Assembly: GCF_026341825.1 (NCBI RefSeq) | Contig: NZ_JAPENY010000001.1 | Location: 3,224,001 to 3,288,000 of the forward strand | Source: Streptomyces sp. NBC_00620 | GTDB taxonomy: Bacteria; Actinomycetota; Actinomycetes; Streptomycetales; Streptomycetaceae | DNA: 64,000 bases | Reading direction: 5' to 3' | Part shown: positions 8,871 to 17,546 of the stretch, piece after piece | Layout: every line of letters begins with the position of its first letter | How positions within the stretch are numbered: position 1 is the first letter of the stretch | Notes under the pieces: model-generated | Database searches by the model: none | Told to the model about the DNA's origin: nothing | The model's input: the letters and a program-made list of their open reading frames with translations, nothing else | Program-made: the position numbers and the translations under genes

Positions 8871-10067
8871 ATGAGTACGACGACTTCACACACCCCGGAT
8901 TCCGAAGGGCAGTCCTCCCAGGTGCCCGGGCCGGAACCGGCAACAGAGGGCGGGGGCGCGCGCGAGGGCGGCGCGCGCTCCACGAGGCTCATCCACAACG
9001 AGGCGACCACCGAGATCCCCGTGCACCTGCTGTTCAGGGACGATCCCGAGCCGGTGTCCGTCCCGCTGGCGCCCGCCGTCGTGGGCCGGCGGCGCGGCAC
9101 GGGCGAGCAGCCGCGCGTCCGGCGTCCCGTGCCCGGCAGGGCCGCCCCGCGCCCGGTGCCGGAGATCGACCCCGAGCTGGTGGAGCGCCCCGCACGGGTG
9201 CTGCCCGGAGCGGTGGGAGTGCTGGCCGGGGCCTGTGGGATGGCCGGATGTGTACTCACCTCGTGGTGGGCGGGCGTCCTGCCGCCCCCGGTGACGCAGG
9301 CGCTTGGACTGCCCGGACACGGCGGCGCCGGGCTCGGACCGGCGCAGTGGGCGGCGTACGCCGGAGCGGGCGCGCTCGGTCTGTTCGGCTTCGGCGGTCT
9401 CGCGCGGGGGCGGACCGGGCGGGCCTGGGTGCTCGGTCTGTTCGGCCGGTACCGCGGCACGGTCCGGCGCACCGGGCTCATGTGGGTCAACCCGCTGGTG
9501 CTGCGCCGCCGGGTCGACGTACGCCTGCGGCACTGGCGCAGTGAGCCGATGTCCGCGGTCGACGCGAACGGGGTCGCGCTGCGGGTGGTGGTGCTCGTGG
9601 TCTGGCGGGTCAGGGACACCGCGCGCGCCACGCTCGGGGTGGACGACCACCAGACGTATCTGCGCGAGTGTGTGGAGGCGGCGCTGTCGCGGGTGCTCTC
9701 GCGGCTCCCGGCCGAACTGCCGCCCGCCGTCGTCAAGGACGCGAGTCTGCGCAACACCGAGGCAGTCGGCGAGGCGCTGACCCGGCTGGTGGCCGCGGAC
9801 ACGGCGCCGGTCGGCCTCGAGGTCTTCTCGGCCCAGCCGACGAAGATCGAGTACGCGCCCGAGGTGGCCGCCGTGATGCAGCGCCGCCGGATCGCCGCGC
9901 TGGACGCCCAGCACCGCGACACCGTGCTCACCTCAGTCGTCGACTCGGTCGAGGACACGGTGACCCGGCTGACCATGCGAGGCCTGGTGGAGCTCGACGA
10001 CTACGAACGCAAGGCGCTGGTGAAGGACTTGACGGTGGCGTTCTACACGGGACGGAGCGGGGAGTAG
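8871..10067 (+). CDS. SPFH/band-7 domain membrane protein
   Basis: A 398-residue protein. The first 90 residues are acidic, Pro-rich and probably disordered. Two hydrophobic stretches follow (about residues 103-125 and 145-170), then an SPFH (stomatin/flotillin) domain of about 170 residues with MWVNPLVLRRR, MSAVDANGVAL, VVWRVRDT and the coil VEAALSRVLSRLP. Such proteins assemble into membrane microdomain scaffolds. I take the ATG at 8871 because GGAGGC lies 5 bases before it; the ATG at 8859 is too close to its own purine run. It lies between a wall peptidase and an AA10 oxidase, suggesting a scaffold for cell-envelope work at the tip. Confidence 0.8.
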   Translation: MSTTTSHTPDSEGQSSQVPGPEPATEGGGAREGGARSTRLIHNEATTEIPVHLLFRDDPEPVSVPLAPAVVGRRRGTGEQPRVRRPVPGRAAPRPVPEIDPELVERPARVLPGAVGVLAGACGMAGCVLTSWWAGVLPPPVTQALGLPGHGGAGLGPAQWAAYAGAGALGLFGFGGLARGRTGRAWVLGLFGRYRGTVRRTGLMWVNPLVLRRRVDVRLRHWRSEPMSAVDANGVALRVVVLVVWRVRDTARATLGVDDHQTYLRECVEAALSRVLSRLPAELPPAVVKDASLRNTEAVGEALTRLVAADTAPVGLEVFSAQPTKIEYAPEVAAVMQRRRIAALDAQHRDTVLTSVVDSVEDTVTRLTMRGLVELDDYERKALVKDLTVAFYTGRSGE

Positions 10068-10106
10068 CCGTGATTGTCCGCACGGGACGGAGCGGGGAGT
10101 AGCCGT
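10046..10106 (+). repeat. 26-bp direct repeat across the SPFH stop codon
   Basis: A perfect 26-base sequence at 10046-10071 is repeated at 10081-10106, a 35-base period. The first copy contains the stop codon of the SPFH gene. The second lies just after it, so the 3' end of the gene has been duplicated. Confidence 0.85.
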
Positions 10107-10154
10107 AGTCGTTGATGCGGGACGGGCGGGAAGCGGGCGTCGGCCATTTCTGAA

Positions 10155-10170
10155 ATTGGTCTGGACATGT
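10155..10170 (+). promoter_or_regulatory. Weak DasR-type operator upstream of AA10 gene
   Basis: ATTGGTCTGGACATGT resembles the DasR response element (consensus ACTGGTCTAGACCAGT). The left half and the GAC of the right half match. It lies 40 bases, about four helix turns, upstream of the stronger site. Confidence 0.5.
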
Positions 10171-10194
10171 TCAAGTCCTGGTAATAATCTGAGG

Positions 10195-10210
10195 CTTGGT
10201 CTAGACCTGA
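10195..10210 (+). promoter_or_regulatory. DasR-type operator (dre) upstream of AA10 gene
   Basis: CTTGGTCTAGACCTGA contains the exact core TGGTCTAGACC of the DasR response element. DasR is the GntR-family repressor of GlcNAc and chitin use. It lies 55 bases before the start of the AA10 monooxygenase. Confidence 0.75.
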
Positions 10211-10264
10211 AACATCTCGCGCTCAGCTCATGTGAACCTCCCCCACGTCCTCAGGAGCGGCAGG

Positions 10265-10882
10265 ATGCGCATACGTGCGACCAGGAAAGCGAAGTGGTAC
10301 GCGGGCATGGTCGGCCTCGCCACGACGGGAGCGCTCGTGCTCTCCAGCGGCGGTGCCAGCGGCCACGGCTACACCGACCTCCCCATCAGCCGGCAGAAGC
10401 TGTGTCAGAACGGCACGGTGACCAACTGCGGCAACATCCAGTGGGAGCCGCAGAGCGTGGAGGGCCCGAAGGGCTTCCCCGCGGCAGGTGCGGCCGACGG
10501 CCAGATCTGCTCGGCCAACCACACCGAATTCGGTCAGCTCAACAGCCCGACGACTCCGTCGGGCGGCGCCTGGCCGACGACCAGGGTCACCGGCGGGGCC
10601 AGCTACACGTTCCGCTGGCAGTTCACCGCCATGCACGCCACGACCGACTTCAAGTACTACCTCACCAAGCAGGGCTGGAATCAGAACCACGCGCTCGCGC
10701 GCTCGGACCTGAACACCACGCCGTTCCTCACCGTCCCTTACAACAACGCGCGCCCGCCGTCCACGATCTCGCACAGTGGCACGATTCCCACGGGCCGGAC
10801 CGGGCACCACGTCATCGTCGCGGTGTGGACGATCGCCGACACGGCCAACGCGTTCTACGCCTGCTCGGACGTCACGTTCTAG
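10265..10882 (+). CDS. lpmP: AA10 lytic polysaccharide monooxygenase
   Basis: A 205-residue copper monooxygenase with a Sec-type signal peptide that should be cut before His34 (ASG/HGYT), leaving the obligatory N-terminal His. The second histidine of the copper brace is His124 (TAMHATTD) and the axial residue is Phe197 (NAFYACS). There is one domain and no carbohydrate-binding module. AGGAG precedes the ATG at 10265. Such enzymes cut chitin or cellulose oxidatively. Placed beside cslA-glxA it corresponds, from memory, to the LpmP protein that helps tip-glycan deposition. Two DasR-type sites upstream suggest repression lifted by glucosamine phosphates. Confidence 0.88.
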   Translation: MRIRATRKAKWYAGMVGLATTGALVLSSGGASGHGYTDLPISRQKLCQNGTVTNCGNIQWEPQSVEGPKGFPAAGAADGQICSANHTEFGQLNSPTTPSGGAWPTTRVTGGASYTFRWQFTAMHATTDFKYYLTKQGWNQNHALARSDLNTTPFLTVPYNNARPPSTISHSGTIPTGRTGHHVIVAVWTIADTANAFYACSDVTF

Positions 10883-11034
10883 AACGTCACGTCCCAGGGC
10901 GACCTGAAGGGACCTTGTTTTCTGAGGCTCCCTTGAGCTGCACCGACATCCCCAGCGGGTAGGTTCCCCGCACGCCGACAAGACCAGGTCGACGTGCGGG
11001 GAACTGCAACTGCACCGAACAACGGGGAATCGCT

Positions 11035-11550
11035 ATGGACGTGTTCTTCTACGCCGTACCGGGATTGATCATCGCCCTGGTGGCATTCGCGGCGGTCAGG
11101 ATCATCCGCCGCTCACTGGAGCTGCGCAGCGCCTGGAACAGCGGGCTGACCGCCGAGGCGCGCTGTCTGCGCTCGTACACGACGACCAGTGGCGGCGGTG
11201 GCGACAGCTCCGTGTCCACGACGCTGCACCATGTCTACGAGTTCCGGACGCGCGAGGGCAGGGCGGTCCGCTTCGACGAGAGCAGCGGTCCCTCCACGAT
11301 CGTCGAAGGCGACATCGTCACCGTCCACTACACCGCCGAGCGACCCGAGAAGGCCACCGCCCACGCGCCGAGCCCGGTCAAGGCCGCCGCGGGCACGATC
11401 GGCATCCTGGTCTTCCTCGGAGTGGCCGCCGCCTTCTGCATCGGCTTCATGGTCACGTATCACCAGATGAGCTCATCGTTCGACATGCCCTTCGGGGGGT
11501 CGCACGTGACCTATGAGGAGCCGGACGTGCCCTACGACGAGGTGCCGTAG
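11035..11550 (+). CDS. DUF3592-type membrane protein
   Basis: A 171-residue protein with a membrane segment at each side (about residues 4-24 and 120-145) around a beta-rich domain with the VYEFRTREGR, VTVHYTAERPE pattern of DUF3592 proteins. Function is unknown. GGGGAATC precedes the ATG at 11035. No operon partner is obvious. Confidence 0.8.
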   Translation: MDVFFYAVPGLIIALVAFAAVRIIRRSLELRSAWNSGLTAEARCLRSYTTTSGGGGDSSVSTTLHHVYEFRTREGRAVRFDESSGPSTIVEGDIVTVHYTAERPEKATAHAPSPVKAAAGTIGILVFLGVAAAFCIGFMVTYHQMSSSFDMPFGGSHVTYEEPDVPYDEVP

Positions 11551-11570
11551 GTCCCGCGACCCTCCCCATC

Positions 11571-11583
11571 TGACGGTACGTCA
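11571..11583. promoter_or_regulatory. Palindrome at the acyl-CoA synthetase start
   Basis: TGACGGTACGTCA is a perfect pair of 5-base arms (TGACG/CGTCA) around 3 bases. It lies 17 bases before the probable start codon, where it could overlap a promoter and act as an operator for a TetR- or GntR-type lipid regulator. Confidence 0.4.
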
Positions 11584-11599
11584 ATTATGGTGCGCCCCC

Positions 11600-13297
11600 A
11601 TGGGATCCATGAGGCGTACCGTCGCGGAGCTCGTGCAGGAGCGGTGGAACGACCACAGGCCGGGGCTGTGGTTCGAGGGGCGGGTCCTGAGCCACCACCG
11701 GGTGGCGGCGGGCGCGGCGGCCCGGGCGGCGCTGCTCGCCGACCTGCTGCCGCCACGTGCCGAGCCGCCGCACCTCGGCGTGCTGCTCGACAACACCCCC
11801 GAGTACCCGATGTGGTTGAGCGCGGCCGCCCTCGCGGGTGCCGCCGTCGCGGGCATCAACCCGACCCGGCGCGGCCCCGAACTGGCCCGCGACATCCTGC
11901 ACACCGAGTGCCGCGTCCTGATCACCGAACAGGCCCACCTGCCGCTCCTCGACGGTCTCGAACTCCCGGGCGTACGCGTCCTGGTGACCGACACGGACGC
12001 GTACGCCGACCTCCTCACGCCGTACGAGGGCACGAAGCCCGACGCGTCCTCGGCCTCCCCCGAGGACCGCCTGCTCCTCTACTTCACCTCCGGCTCGACC
12101 GGCGCCCCCAAGGCCGCGATCTGCACCCAGGGCAGGCTCGCCGCCGCGGGGCAGTCGCTCGTCGACCACTTCGGCGTGCGGCGGGAGGACACGCACTACA
12201 TCTGCATGCCGATGTTCCACGGCAACGCGGTGATCGCCGACTGGGCACCCGCGCTGGCCGCGGGCGCGGGGGTGGCGCTGCGGCGGCGCTTCTCGGCCTC
12301 CGGGTTCCTCGCGGACGTACGGGCCTGCCGGGCCACGTACTTCACCTATGTGGGGCGCGCCGTCCAGTACATCCTGGCGACCCCGGCCCACCCCGACGAC
12401 CGCGACAACCCACTGCGCATGGGCTTCGGAACAGAGGCCGGCGCGGTCGACGCGGCCGCCTTCGAGCGGCGCTTCGGGGTGCGCCTCGTCGAGGGCTACG
12501 GCTCCTCGGAGGGCGGCGCGGCCATCCAGCGGACCTCCGGCACCCCGGCCGGGGCGATCGGACGGGCGGCACCCGACGACGACCTCGCCGTGGTCGACCC
12601 CGGCACGCTACGCGAATGCCCGGCCGCCGTCTTCGCCGGGGACGGGCGGCTGCTCAACGGGGCCGAGTCGATAGGGGAGTTGGTAAATCGGGGACCCAAC
12701 CCCTTCGAGGGCTACTGGCGCAACCCGGCCGCGGACGCCGACCGCAGGCGATGGGGGTCCCCCCGCTCGAGCGAAGCCGAGAGTGGGGGAGGCTGGTACT
12801 GGACCGGCGACCTCTTCTACCGGGACGCCGACGGATACCTGTACTTCGCCGGCCGCACCGACGACCGGCTGCGCGTCGACAGCGAGAACCTCGCCGCCGC
12901 CGTGATCGAGAACATCCTCGCCCGGTACGAGGGCGCTGCCGCTGTGGCGGTGTACGCCGTGCCGGACGCGGTCGCGGGTGACCAGGTCATGGCGGCCCTC
13001 GCGCTCCGGTCCGCCGTCTCCTTCGATCCGCTCGACTTCGGTGAATTCCTGTTGTCCCAGCCCGACTTGGGAACCAAGATGACCCCTCGCTTCATACGCA
13101 TCGTGGAGCGGATGCCCGTCACGGCAACGAACAAGGTCCACCGGGTCGGGCTCCGGCGCGAGGGCTTCAGATGCGCGGACCCGGTCTGGTGGCGGCCACC
13201 GGGGGAGTGCGCCTACCGGAGGCTGGCGGAGGCGGAGGTCGAGGAGCTGGTCGCGGAGTACCGGGCGCGGGGGCGCGAGGAGTTGCTGACGAGGTAG
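11600..13297 (+). CDS. AMP-forming acyl-CoA synthetase (FadD-like)
   Basis: A 565-residue ANL-superfamily adenylating enzyme that should activate a carboxylic acid to its CoA thioester. Motifs in order: YFTSGSTGAPKAA (P-loop), MFHGNAVIADW, GYGSSEGGAA, WTGDLFYRDADGYLYFAGRTDD, and the catalytic Lys in VTATNKVHRV. No ribosome site precedes the ATG at 11600 or the one at 11609, so the message may be leaderless or the start uncertain. An in-frame 40-base repeat (12753-12792) adds residues just before the WTGD motif. Substrate chain length cannot be told. Confidence 0.85.
   Translation: MGSMRRTVAELVQERWNDHRPGLWFEGRVLSHHRVAAGAAARAALLADLLPPRAEPPHLGVLLDNTPEYPMWLSAAALAGAAVAGINPTRRGPELARDILHTECRVLITEQAHLPLLDGLELPGVRVLVTDTDAYADLLTPYEGTKPDASSASPEDRLLLYFTSGSTGAPKAAICTQGRLAAAGQSLVDHFGVRREDTHYICMPMFHGNAVIADWAPALAAGAGVALRRRFSASGFLADVRACRATYFTYVGRAVQYILATPAHPDDRDNPLRMGFGTEAGAVDAAAFERRFGVRLVEGYGSSEGGAAIQRTSGTPAGAIGRAAPDDDLAVVDPGTLRECPAAVFAGDGRLLNGAESIGELVNRGPNPFEGYWRNPAADADRRRWGSPRSSEAESGGGWYWTGDLFYRDADGYLYFAGRTDDRLRVDSENLAAAVIENILARYEGAAAVAVYAVPDAVAGDQVMAALALRSAVSFDPLDFGEFLLSQPDLGTKMTPRFIRIVERMPVTATNKVHRVGLRREGFRCADPVWWRPPGECAYRRLAEAEVEELVAEYRARGREELLTR
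12753..12792 (+). repeat. Short interspersed element inside the acyl-CoA synthetase gene
   Basis: A 40-base segment starting GGGGGTCCCCCC and ending GAGAGTGGGGGAGG encodes GSPRSSEAESGGG between two conserved blocks of the enzyme. Its sequence resembles a short repeat I remember from many streptomycete intergenic regions. It is in frame, so the gene stays open. No second copy was seen in this window. Confidence 0.6.
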
Positions 13298-13306
13298 GGC
13301 CGGCCC

Positions 13307-13905
13307 CTGGCTTGACGGTGAGGGTGGCGGGCTTGGCCTGGCGGTGACGGTGGTGAGTCCGGCTCGGTGGTGGGGGTGGCGGGGCCTGACGCGGCGGTGA
13401 AGGTGGTGAGTTCGGCTCGGTGGTGAGGGTGACGCGGCGGTGACGGTGGCGAGTTCGGCCCGATGGTGAGGGTGGCGGCTTCGGCACGCCCGGTGTCAGC
13501 CCGTCCGGCGTTTGAGGACGAGCGCGTCAGCGCGATGCGGGGGTCTGGGGGCGGCAGCCCCCAGGTACGGGACGGGTAGGGGCGGAGGGGGCGAAATCAG
13601 CCAAGGCCGGCCCCAGGGGACCGTACGCGTCAGGAGTGAGCCGGCCCACACCTGCCGTAGAGCGGGGGTGACGGTGGCGAGTTCGACTCGCTGGTGAGGG
13701 TGGCGAGGCCCGACGCAGCGGTGGAGGTCGCGAGCCCGGCCCGGCGGTCAGGGCCGCGAGCCCGGCCCGGCGGTCAGGGTCGCCAGCCCGGTCCGGCGGT
13801 GGGGTCGCGCGGCCCCGGCCCGGCGGCGAGGGCGGGGCGGGGCCCGAACTGGCGGCGTGGCCAGGGCGGGCCCGAACCGGCGGCAAGGTATGCCCAGCCC
13901 TACCC
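13307..13905 (+). repeat. Degenerate tandem array, about 25-29 bp units
   Basis: The gap between the acyl-CoA synthetase and the kinase gene is filled by imperfect units of the type CGGTGAGGGTGGCGAGTTCGG. Copies run from 13307 to about 13495 and again from about 13665 to 13905. They are split by a copy of another repeat (13497-13596). Open frames through it have no real codon signature, so I see no gene here. Confidence 0.7.
13497..13596 (+). repeat. Interspersed repeat R1, copy 1
   Basis: About 100 bases starting CCCGTCCGGCGTTTGAGGAC, with a central hairpin CTGGGGGC..GCCCCCAG and ending GGGGCGGAGGGGGCGAAA. The same sequence returns at 26319 (inverted), 26429 and 32358. It lies inside a tandem array. 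Confidence 0.8.
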
Positions 13906-13962
13906 CTGGTACACCCACGGACCCCATGTTCCGTGAGGTCACGCCCCGCCTACCGTGAGCGC

Positions 13963-15156
13963 GTGACCCGTTCCGTGCGCTACCTCATCAGCGGCGTCCT
14001 GGTCGGCGCCCCGCTGCTCGTCGGGATGCTGCTGCTCGGCATCGTCGGGGCCGGGCTGACCCCCGTGCTCGTCGGGCTGCCGCTCCTTGCACTGCTCGCG
14101 CTGACCGGCGTACCCGTAGGGGCGCTGGAGCGATGGCGGCTGCAGCTCGTCCACCCGGCGCGGGTGCCCACCCCCCACCGAACCCCGGACGAGCCCGGCC
14201 CCGCCGCCTGGGCCAGGCTCAGGTTCACCGAGCCGGCGACCTGGCGCGAACTGGGGTACGCCCTACTGCTCGCGGTCGTGCTGTGGCCGCTGGACGTGGT
14301 GGTACTGACCGTCGCCCTCGGGATCCCCGGCGCGATGATCGGGACGCCGGCACAACTCGCGATCGTCGGCGGCGACGAAACCCGGGGCGTCAAGCTGTGG
14401 CTGATCCACACGTACGGGCAGGCGTTCCTGTGCGCCGCGGGCGGCCTCGCCCTCATCCTCCTACTCCGGTGGCCCCTCGTGCGGTACGCCCATGCCCGTG
14501 CCGCCCTCACCCGGCTGCTGCTCGCACCGCGCCAGGCCGAGGGGCAGCTCGCCGAGGTGACGAAGTCCCGGGCCCGCCTGGTGGCGGCGTTCGAGGCCGA
14601 GCGGCGGCGGATCGAGCGGGATCTGCACGACGGGGCGCAGCAGCGGCTGGTGGCGCTGAGCATGAGGCTGGGCCTGGCCCGCCTCGACGCGCCGCCCGAG
14701 CTGGCGGCGCGGCTGACGGAGGCCCACGCGGAGGCGGATCAAGTCCTCGTCGAGCTACGGGAGTTGATCCACGGCATCCATCCGCAGGTGCTCGCCGACT
14801 ACGGGCTCGGCGACGCGATAGCCGACGCCGCCGACCGGTCCGCCGTACCCGTGGAGGTGGACGTGGAGCTGCCGAGGTTCGCCGAACCGGTGGAGTCAGC
14901 CGCGTACTTCGCGGTGCGGGAGGCGCTCGCCAACGTGGGCAGGCACAGCGGGGCCGGGCGGGCGTGGATCCAAGGGCGGTACGAGGAGGTCCGGTTGAGG
15001 ATCGAGGTGCGGGACGACGGATGCGGGGGAGCCGACCCCGGGTCGGGCTCCGGGCTCACCGGACTCGCCGACCGGCTGGCCGTCCTCGATGGGACACTGA
15101 CCGTCGAAAGCCCGCCCGGTGGGCCGACCGTCCTGACGATGGAGATCCCTTGCTGA
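13963..15156 (+). CDS. Sensor histidine kinase (HisKA_3 type)
   Basis: A 397-residue membrane kinase. Four hydrophobic segments (two before residue 55, two near 95-165) form the sensor. Then comes the HisKA_3 dimerisation helix with the phospho-His in [11 protein letters not shown], and an ATPase domain with [10 protein letters not shown] (N box) and [18 protein letters not shown] (G boxes). Such kinases pair with LuxR-type regulators, and one follows directly. I use the GTG at 13963; a GTG at 13933 is also possible. The stop overlaps the regulator start in TTGCTGA. The signal sensed is unknown. Confidence 0.85.
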   Translation: MTRSVRYLISGVLVGAPLLVGMLLLGIVGAGLTPVLVGLPLLALLALTGVPVGALERWRLQLVHPARVPTPHRTPDEPGPAAWARLRFTEPATWRELGYALLLAVVLWPLDVVVLTVALGIPGAMIGTPAQLAIVGGDETRGVKLWLIHTYGQAFLCAAGGLALILLLRWPLVRYAHARAALTRLLLAPRQAEGQLAEVTKSRARLVAAFEAERRRIERDLHDGAQQRLVALSMRLGLARLDAPPELAARLTEAHAEADQVLVELRELIHGIHPQVLADYGLGDAIADAADRSAVPVEVDVELPRFAEPVESAAYFAVREALANVGRHSGAGRAWIQGRYEEVRLRIEVRDDGCGGADPGSGSGLTGLADRLAVLDGTLTVESPPGGPTVLTMEIPC

Positions 15157-15794
15157 GAGTCGTACTCGCCGAGGACAGTGTGCTGCTGCGCGAGGGGCTC
15201 GTCGGGCTGCTGAACCGCTTCGGGCACGAGGTCGTCGCGGCGGTCGGCGACGCCGACACACTCCGCGACGCCGTCTCGGCGCACGCCCCCGACCTCGTCG
15301 TCACCGACGTACGGATGCCCCCGGGCTTCCAGGACGAGGGCCTGCGCGCCGCCCTCACTCTGCGCACGGCGGACCCGCGGCTCCCGGTGCTCGTCCTCAG
15401 CCAGTACGTCCAGCGCGCCTACGCCGCCGAACTCCTCGACACCGGGGACGGCACCGGAGTCGGCTACCTCCTCAAGGACCGCGTCGGCCAGGTCGAGCAG
15501 TTCGCGGAGGCGGTGCGGCGGGTCGCCGAGGGTGGCACGGTCGTGGACCCCGAAGTCGTACGGCAGTTGCTGCGTCGGCGGCGCGATCCGCTGGAGGCGC
15601 TGACTCCGCGCGAGCGCGAGGTCCTCGGCCTGGTGGCCGAGGGAAGGTCCAACGGTGCGATCGCCCGCGAACTGGTCGTCTCCGAGGCGGCCGTCGGCAA
15701 GCACATCGGCAACATCCTGGGGAAGCTGGACCTGCCTCCGGCCCAGGACACGCACCGACGGGTGCTGGCCGTACTGGCATATCTGCGGGGCTGA
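15150..15794 (+). CDS. LuxR/NarL-family response regulator
   Basis: A 214-residue regulator. The receiver domain has the acidic pair in VVLAEDS, the phospho-acceptor Asp in VVTDVRMPP and Lys in GYLLKDR. The C-terminal LuxR helix-turn-helix is [20 protein letters not shown]. The TTG start at 15150 overlaps the kinase stop and has GGAG 6 bases before it, so the two genes are translationally coupled. Confidence 0.88.
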   Translation: MLRVVLAEDSVLLREGLVGLLNRFGHEVVAAVGDADTLRDAVSAHAPDLVVTDVRMPPGFQDEGLRAALTLRTADPRLPVLVLSQYVQRAYAAELLDTGDGTGVGYLLKDRVGQVEQFAEAVRRVAEGGTVVDPEVVRQLLRRRRDPLEALTPREREVLGLVAEGRSNGAIARELVVSEAAVGKHIGNILGKLDLPPAQDTHRRVLAVLAYLRG

Positions 15795-15995
15795 GGGCGC
15801 CCGGGGCGTCACGGTTGCCGCCTCCCTGGACCGATACTTCACGGCTCCGTATATCCATGCGCCCGCGAGGAATCCCCCGCGCTCCACGGGGGGAGGATGC
15901 ACCGGACAACCGCGTCGGCGCCGGGCCTTCCCGCATAGGCGGTTGTCATGTGCCTGCCTGTCGTGACAACCCTCAACAGCACCTGAAAGGCACTC

Positions 15996-17306
15996 ATGTC
16001 CCCCACGCATGACACCGCGAACGACCCCGTCGACGCCCGCCGTCACAGCGACGACCTGCTCACCTTCGTCAACGCCAGCCCCTCGCCGTACCACGCGGTG
16101 TCGAGCGCCGCCCAGCGACTGGAGAAGGCGGGCTTCGAAGAACTGCGTGAGACGGACGACTGGACCGGCGCCGAGGGCGGCCGCTATGTCGTCCGGGGTG
16201 GCGCGCTGATCGCCTGGTACGTCCCCCGGGGCGCCCCGGCCCGCACGCCGTTCCGGATCATCGGCGCGCACACCGACTCGCCGAACCTGCGGATCAAGCC
16301 CTCGCCCGACACCAGCTCGGCGGGGTGGCGGCAGATCGCCGTGGAGATCTACGGCGGGGTACCGCTCAACACCTGGCTCGACCGCGACCTCGGTGTCTCG
16401 GGGCGGCTGACCCTGCGCGACGGGTCGACCCGGCTGGTCCGCGTCGACAAGCCGCTGCTGCGTGTGCCGCAGCTCGCCATCCACCTCGACCGGACCGTCA
16501 ACGAGGGGCTCGCCCTCGACCGGCAGCGGCACATGACCCCGGTGTGGGGCCTTGGCGGCACCGAACCCGGCGCCCTGCTCGGCCGGATCGCCGACGAGGC
16601 CGACACCGCCTTCGCCGAGATCCTCGGCTGGGACCTGATGCTGCACGACATCCAGCCGCCCGGATACCTCGGCGCGGACGAGGAGTTCATCGTCTCCCCG
16701 CGCCTGGACAACCTCATCTCGGTGCACGCGGGAGTCACCGCGCTGGTCTCCGCCGCCACCTCCCGGCCGCCCGCGCACATCCCCGTACTCGCCGCCTTCG
16801 ACCACGAGGAGGTCGGCAGCGGCTCGGAGTCCGGCGCCCAGGGCCCCCTGCTGGAACGGGTGCTGAGCCGCGGTGTCACGGCGCGCGGCGGCAGCGGCGA
16901 GGACTGGAACCGGGCACTCGCGGGCGCCTTCTGCGTCTCCTCCGACATGTCGCACGCCGTCCACCCCAACTACGCCGAGCGCCACGACCCCGACCACCGC
17001 CCCCTCCCCAACGGGGGTCCCGTCATCAAGGTCAACGTCAACCAGCGGTACGCCACCGACGGCACCGGCGTCGCAGCCTTCGCCGCCGCATCCGAACGGG
17101 CCGGGGTGCCGTGGCAGCCGTTCGTCTCCAACAACGCCATTCCGTGCGGCACCTCGATCGGCCCGATCACCGCGGCCCGCCTCGGCGTCGCCACCGTCGA
17201 CGTGGGCGTGCCGGGCCTGTCGATGCACTCGGCGCGCGAACTGTGCGGGGCGCGGGATCCGGGGCTGCTCACCCGGGTGCTCACGGAGTTCGTCACGGCC
17301 GGCTGA
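15996..17306 (+). CDS. M18-family aminopeptidase
   Basis: A 436-residue cytosolic zinc aminopeptidase of the aspartyl-aminopeptidase family, which removes N-terminal residues from peptides. Metal and active-site blocks are IGAHTDSPNLRIKP, FDHEEVGSGSESGAQG, SSDMSHAVHPNYAERHDPDH and the C-terminal MHSARELCG. Length is normal. The ATG at 15996 has GAAAGG before it. It seems to be a single-gene unit, ending shortly before the second tRNA-Lys terminator. Confidence 0.92.
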   Translation: MSPTHDTANDPVDARRHSDDLLTFVNASPSPYHAVSSAAQRLEKAGFEELRETDDWTGAEGGRYVVRGGALIAWYVPRGAPARTPFRIIGAHTDSPNLRIKPSPDTSSAGWRQIAVEIYGGVPLNTWLDRDLGVSGRLTLRDGSTRLVRVDKPLLRVPQLAIHLDRTVNEGLALDRQRHMTPVWGLGGTEPGALLGRIADEADTAFAEILGWDLMLHDIQPPGYLGADEEFIVSPRLDNLISVHAGVTALVSAATSRPPAHIPVLAAFDHEEVGSGSESGAQGPLLERVLSRGVTARGGSGEDWNRALAGAFCVSSDMSHAVHPNYAERHDPDHRPLPNGGPVIKVNVNQRYATDGTGVAAFAAASERAGVPWQPFVSNNAIPCGTSIGPITAARLGVATVDVGVPGLSMHSARELCGARDPGLLTRVLTEFVTAG

Positions 17307-17337
17307 GCCCGCACCGACAGGTGCCGGGCATGCGTGA

Positions 17338-17364
17338 AAGGCCCCCCACATCGTGGAGGGCCTT
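17338..17364 (-). terminator. Terminator after second tRNA-Lys
   Basis: 12-base arms 17338-17349 and 17353-17364 pair with one mismatch and a 3-base loop. It lies just past the tRNA 3' end and also past the convergent M18 gene, so it may serve both. Confidence 0.7.
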
Positions 17365-17373
17365 CATCAGTTG

Positions 17374-17447
17374 TGCGCCGCCAGGGACTCGAACCCCGGA
17401 CCCGCTGATTAAGAGTCAGCTGCTCTAACCAACTGAGCTAGCGGCGC
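17374..17447 (-). tRNA. tRNA-Lys (CTT), copy 2
   Basis: Identical over all 74 bases to the copy at 7108, with anticodon CTT and no encoded CCA. It has its own hairpin terminator downstream. Confidence 0.97.
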
Positions 17448-17546
17448 ATGACTCTCGCCTCCCGCGCTCGGCGGGCGGCGACAAAAGAAATACTACCTGG
17501 TCCGCCGGGGTGCTCCGGACCACGCTCCTGGCCCCCGGACGCCGCC

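Noticed and set aside
8834..9976. 380-codon minus-strand frame opposite the SPFH gene
   Set aside because: Ser/Thr/Arg-rich with no start context; the plus strand encodes a recognisable SPFH domain.
13307..13905. Possible CRISPR array
   Set aside because: Units are imperfect and contiguous, with no constant repeats separated by unique spacers, and no cas genes are near.
14799..17351. 850-codon minus-strand frame opposite the kinase, regulator and M18 genes
   Set aside because: All three plus-strand genes have intact catalytic motifs.
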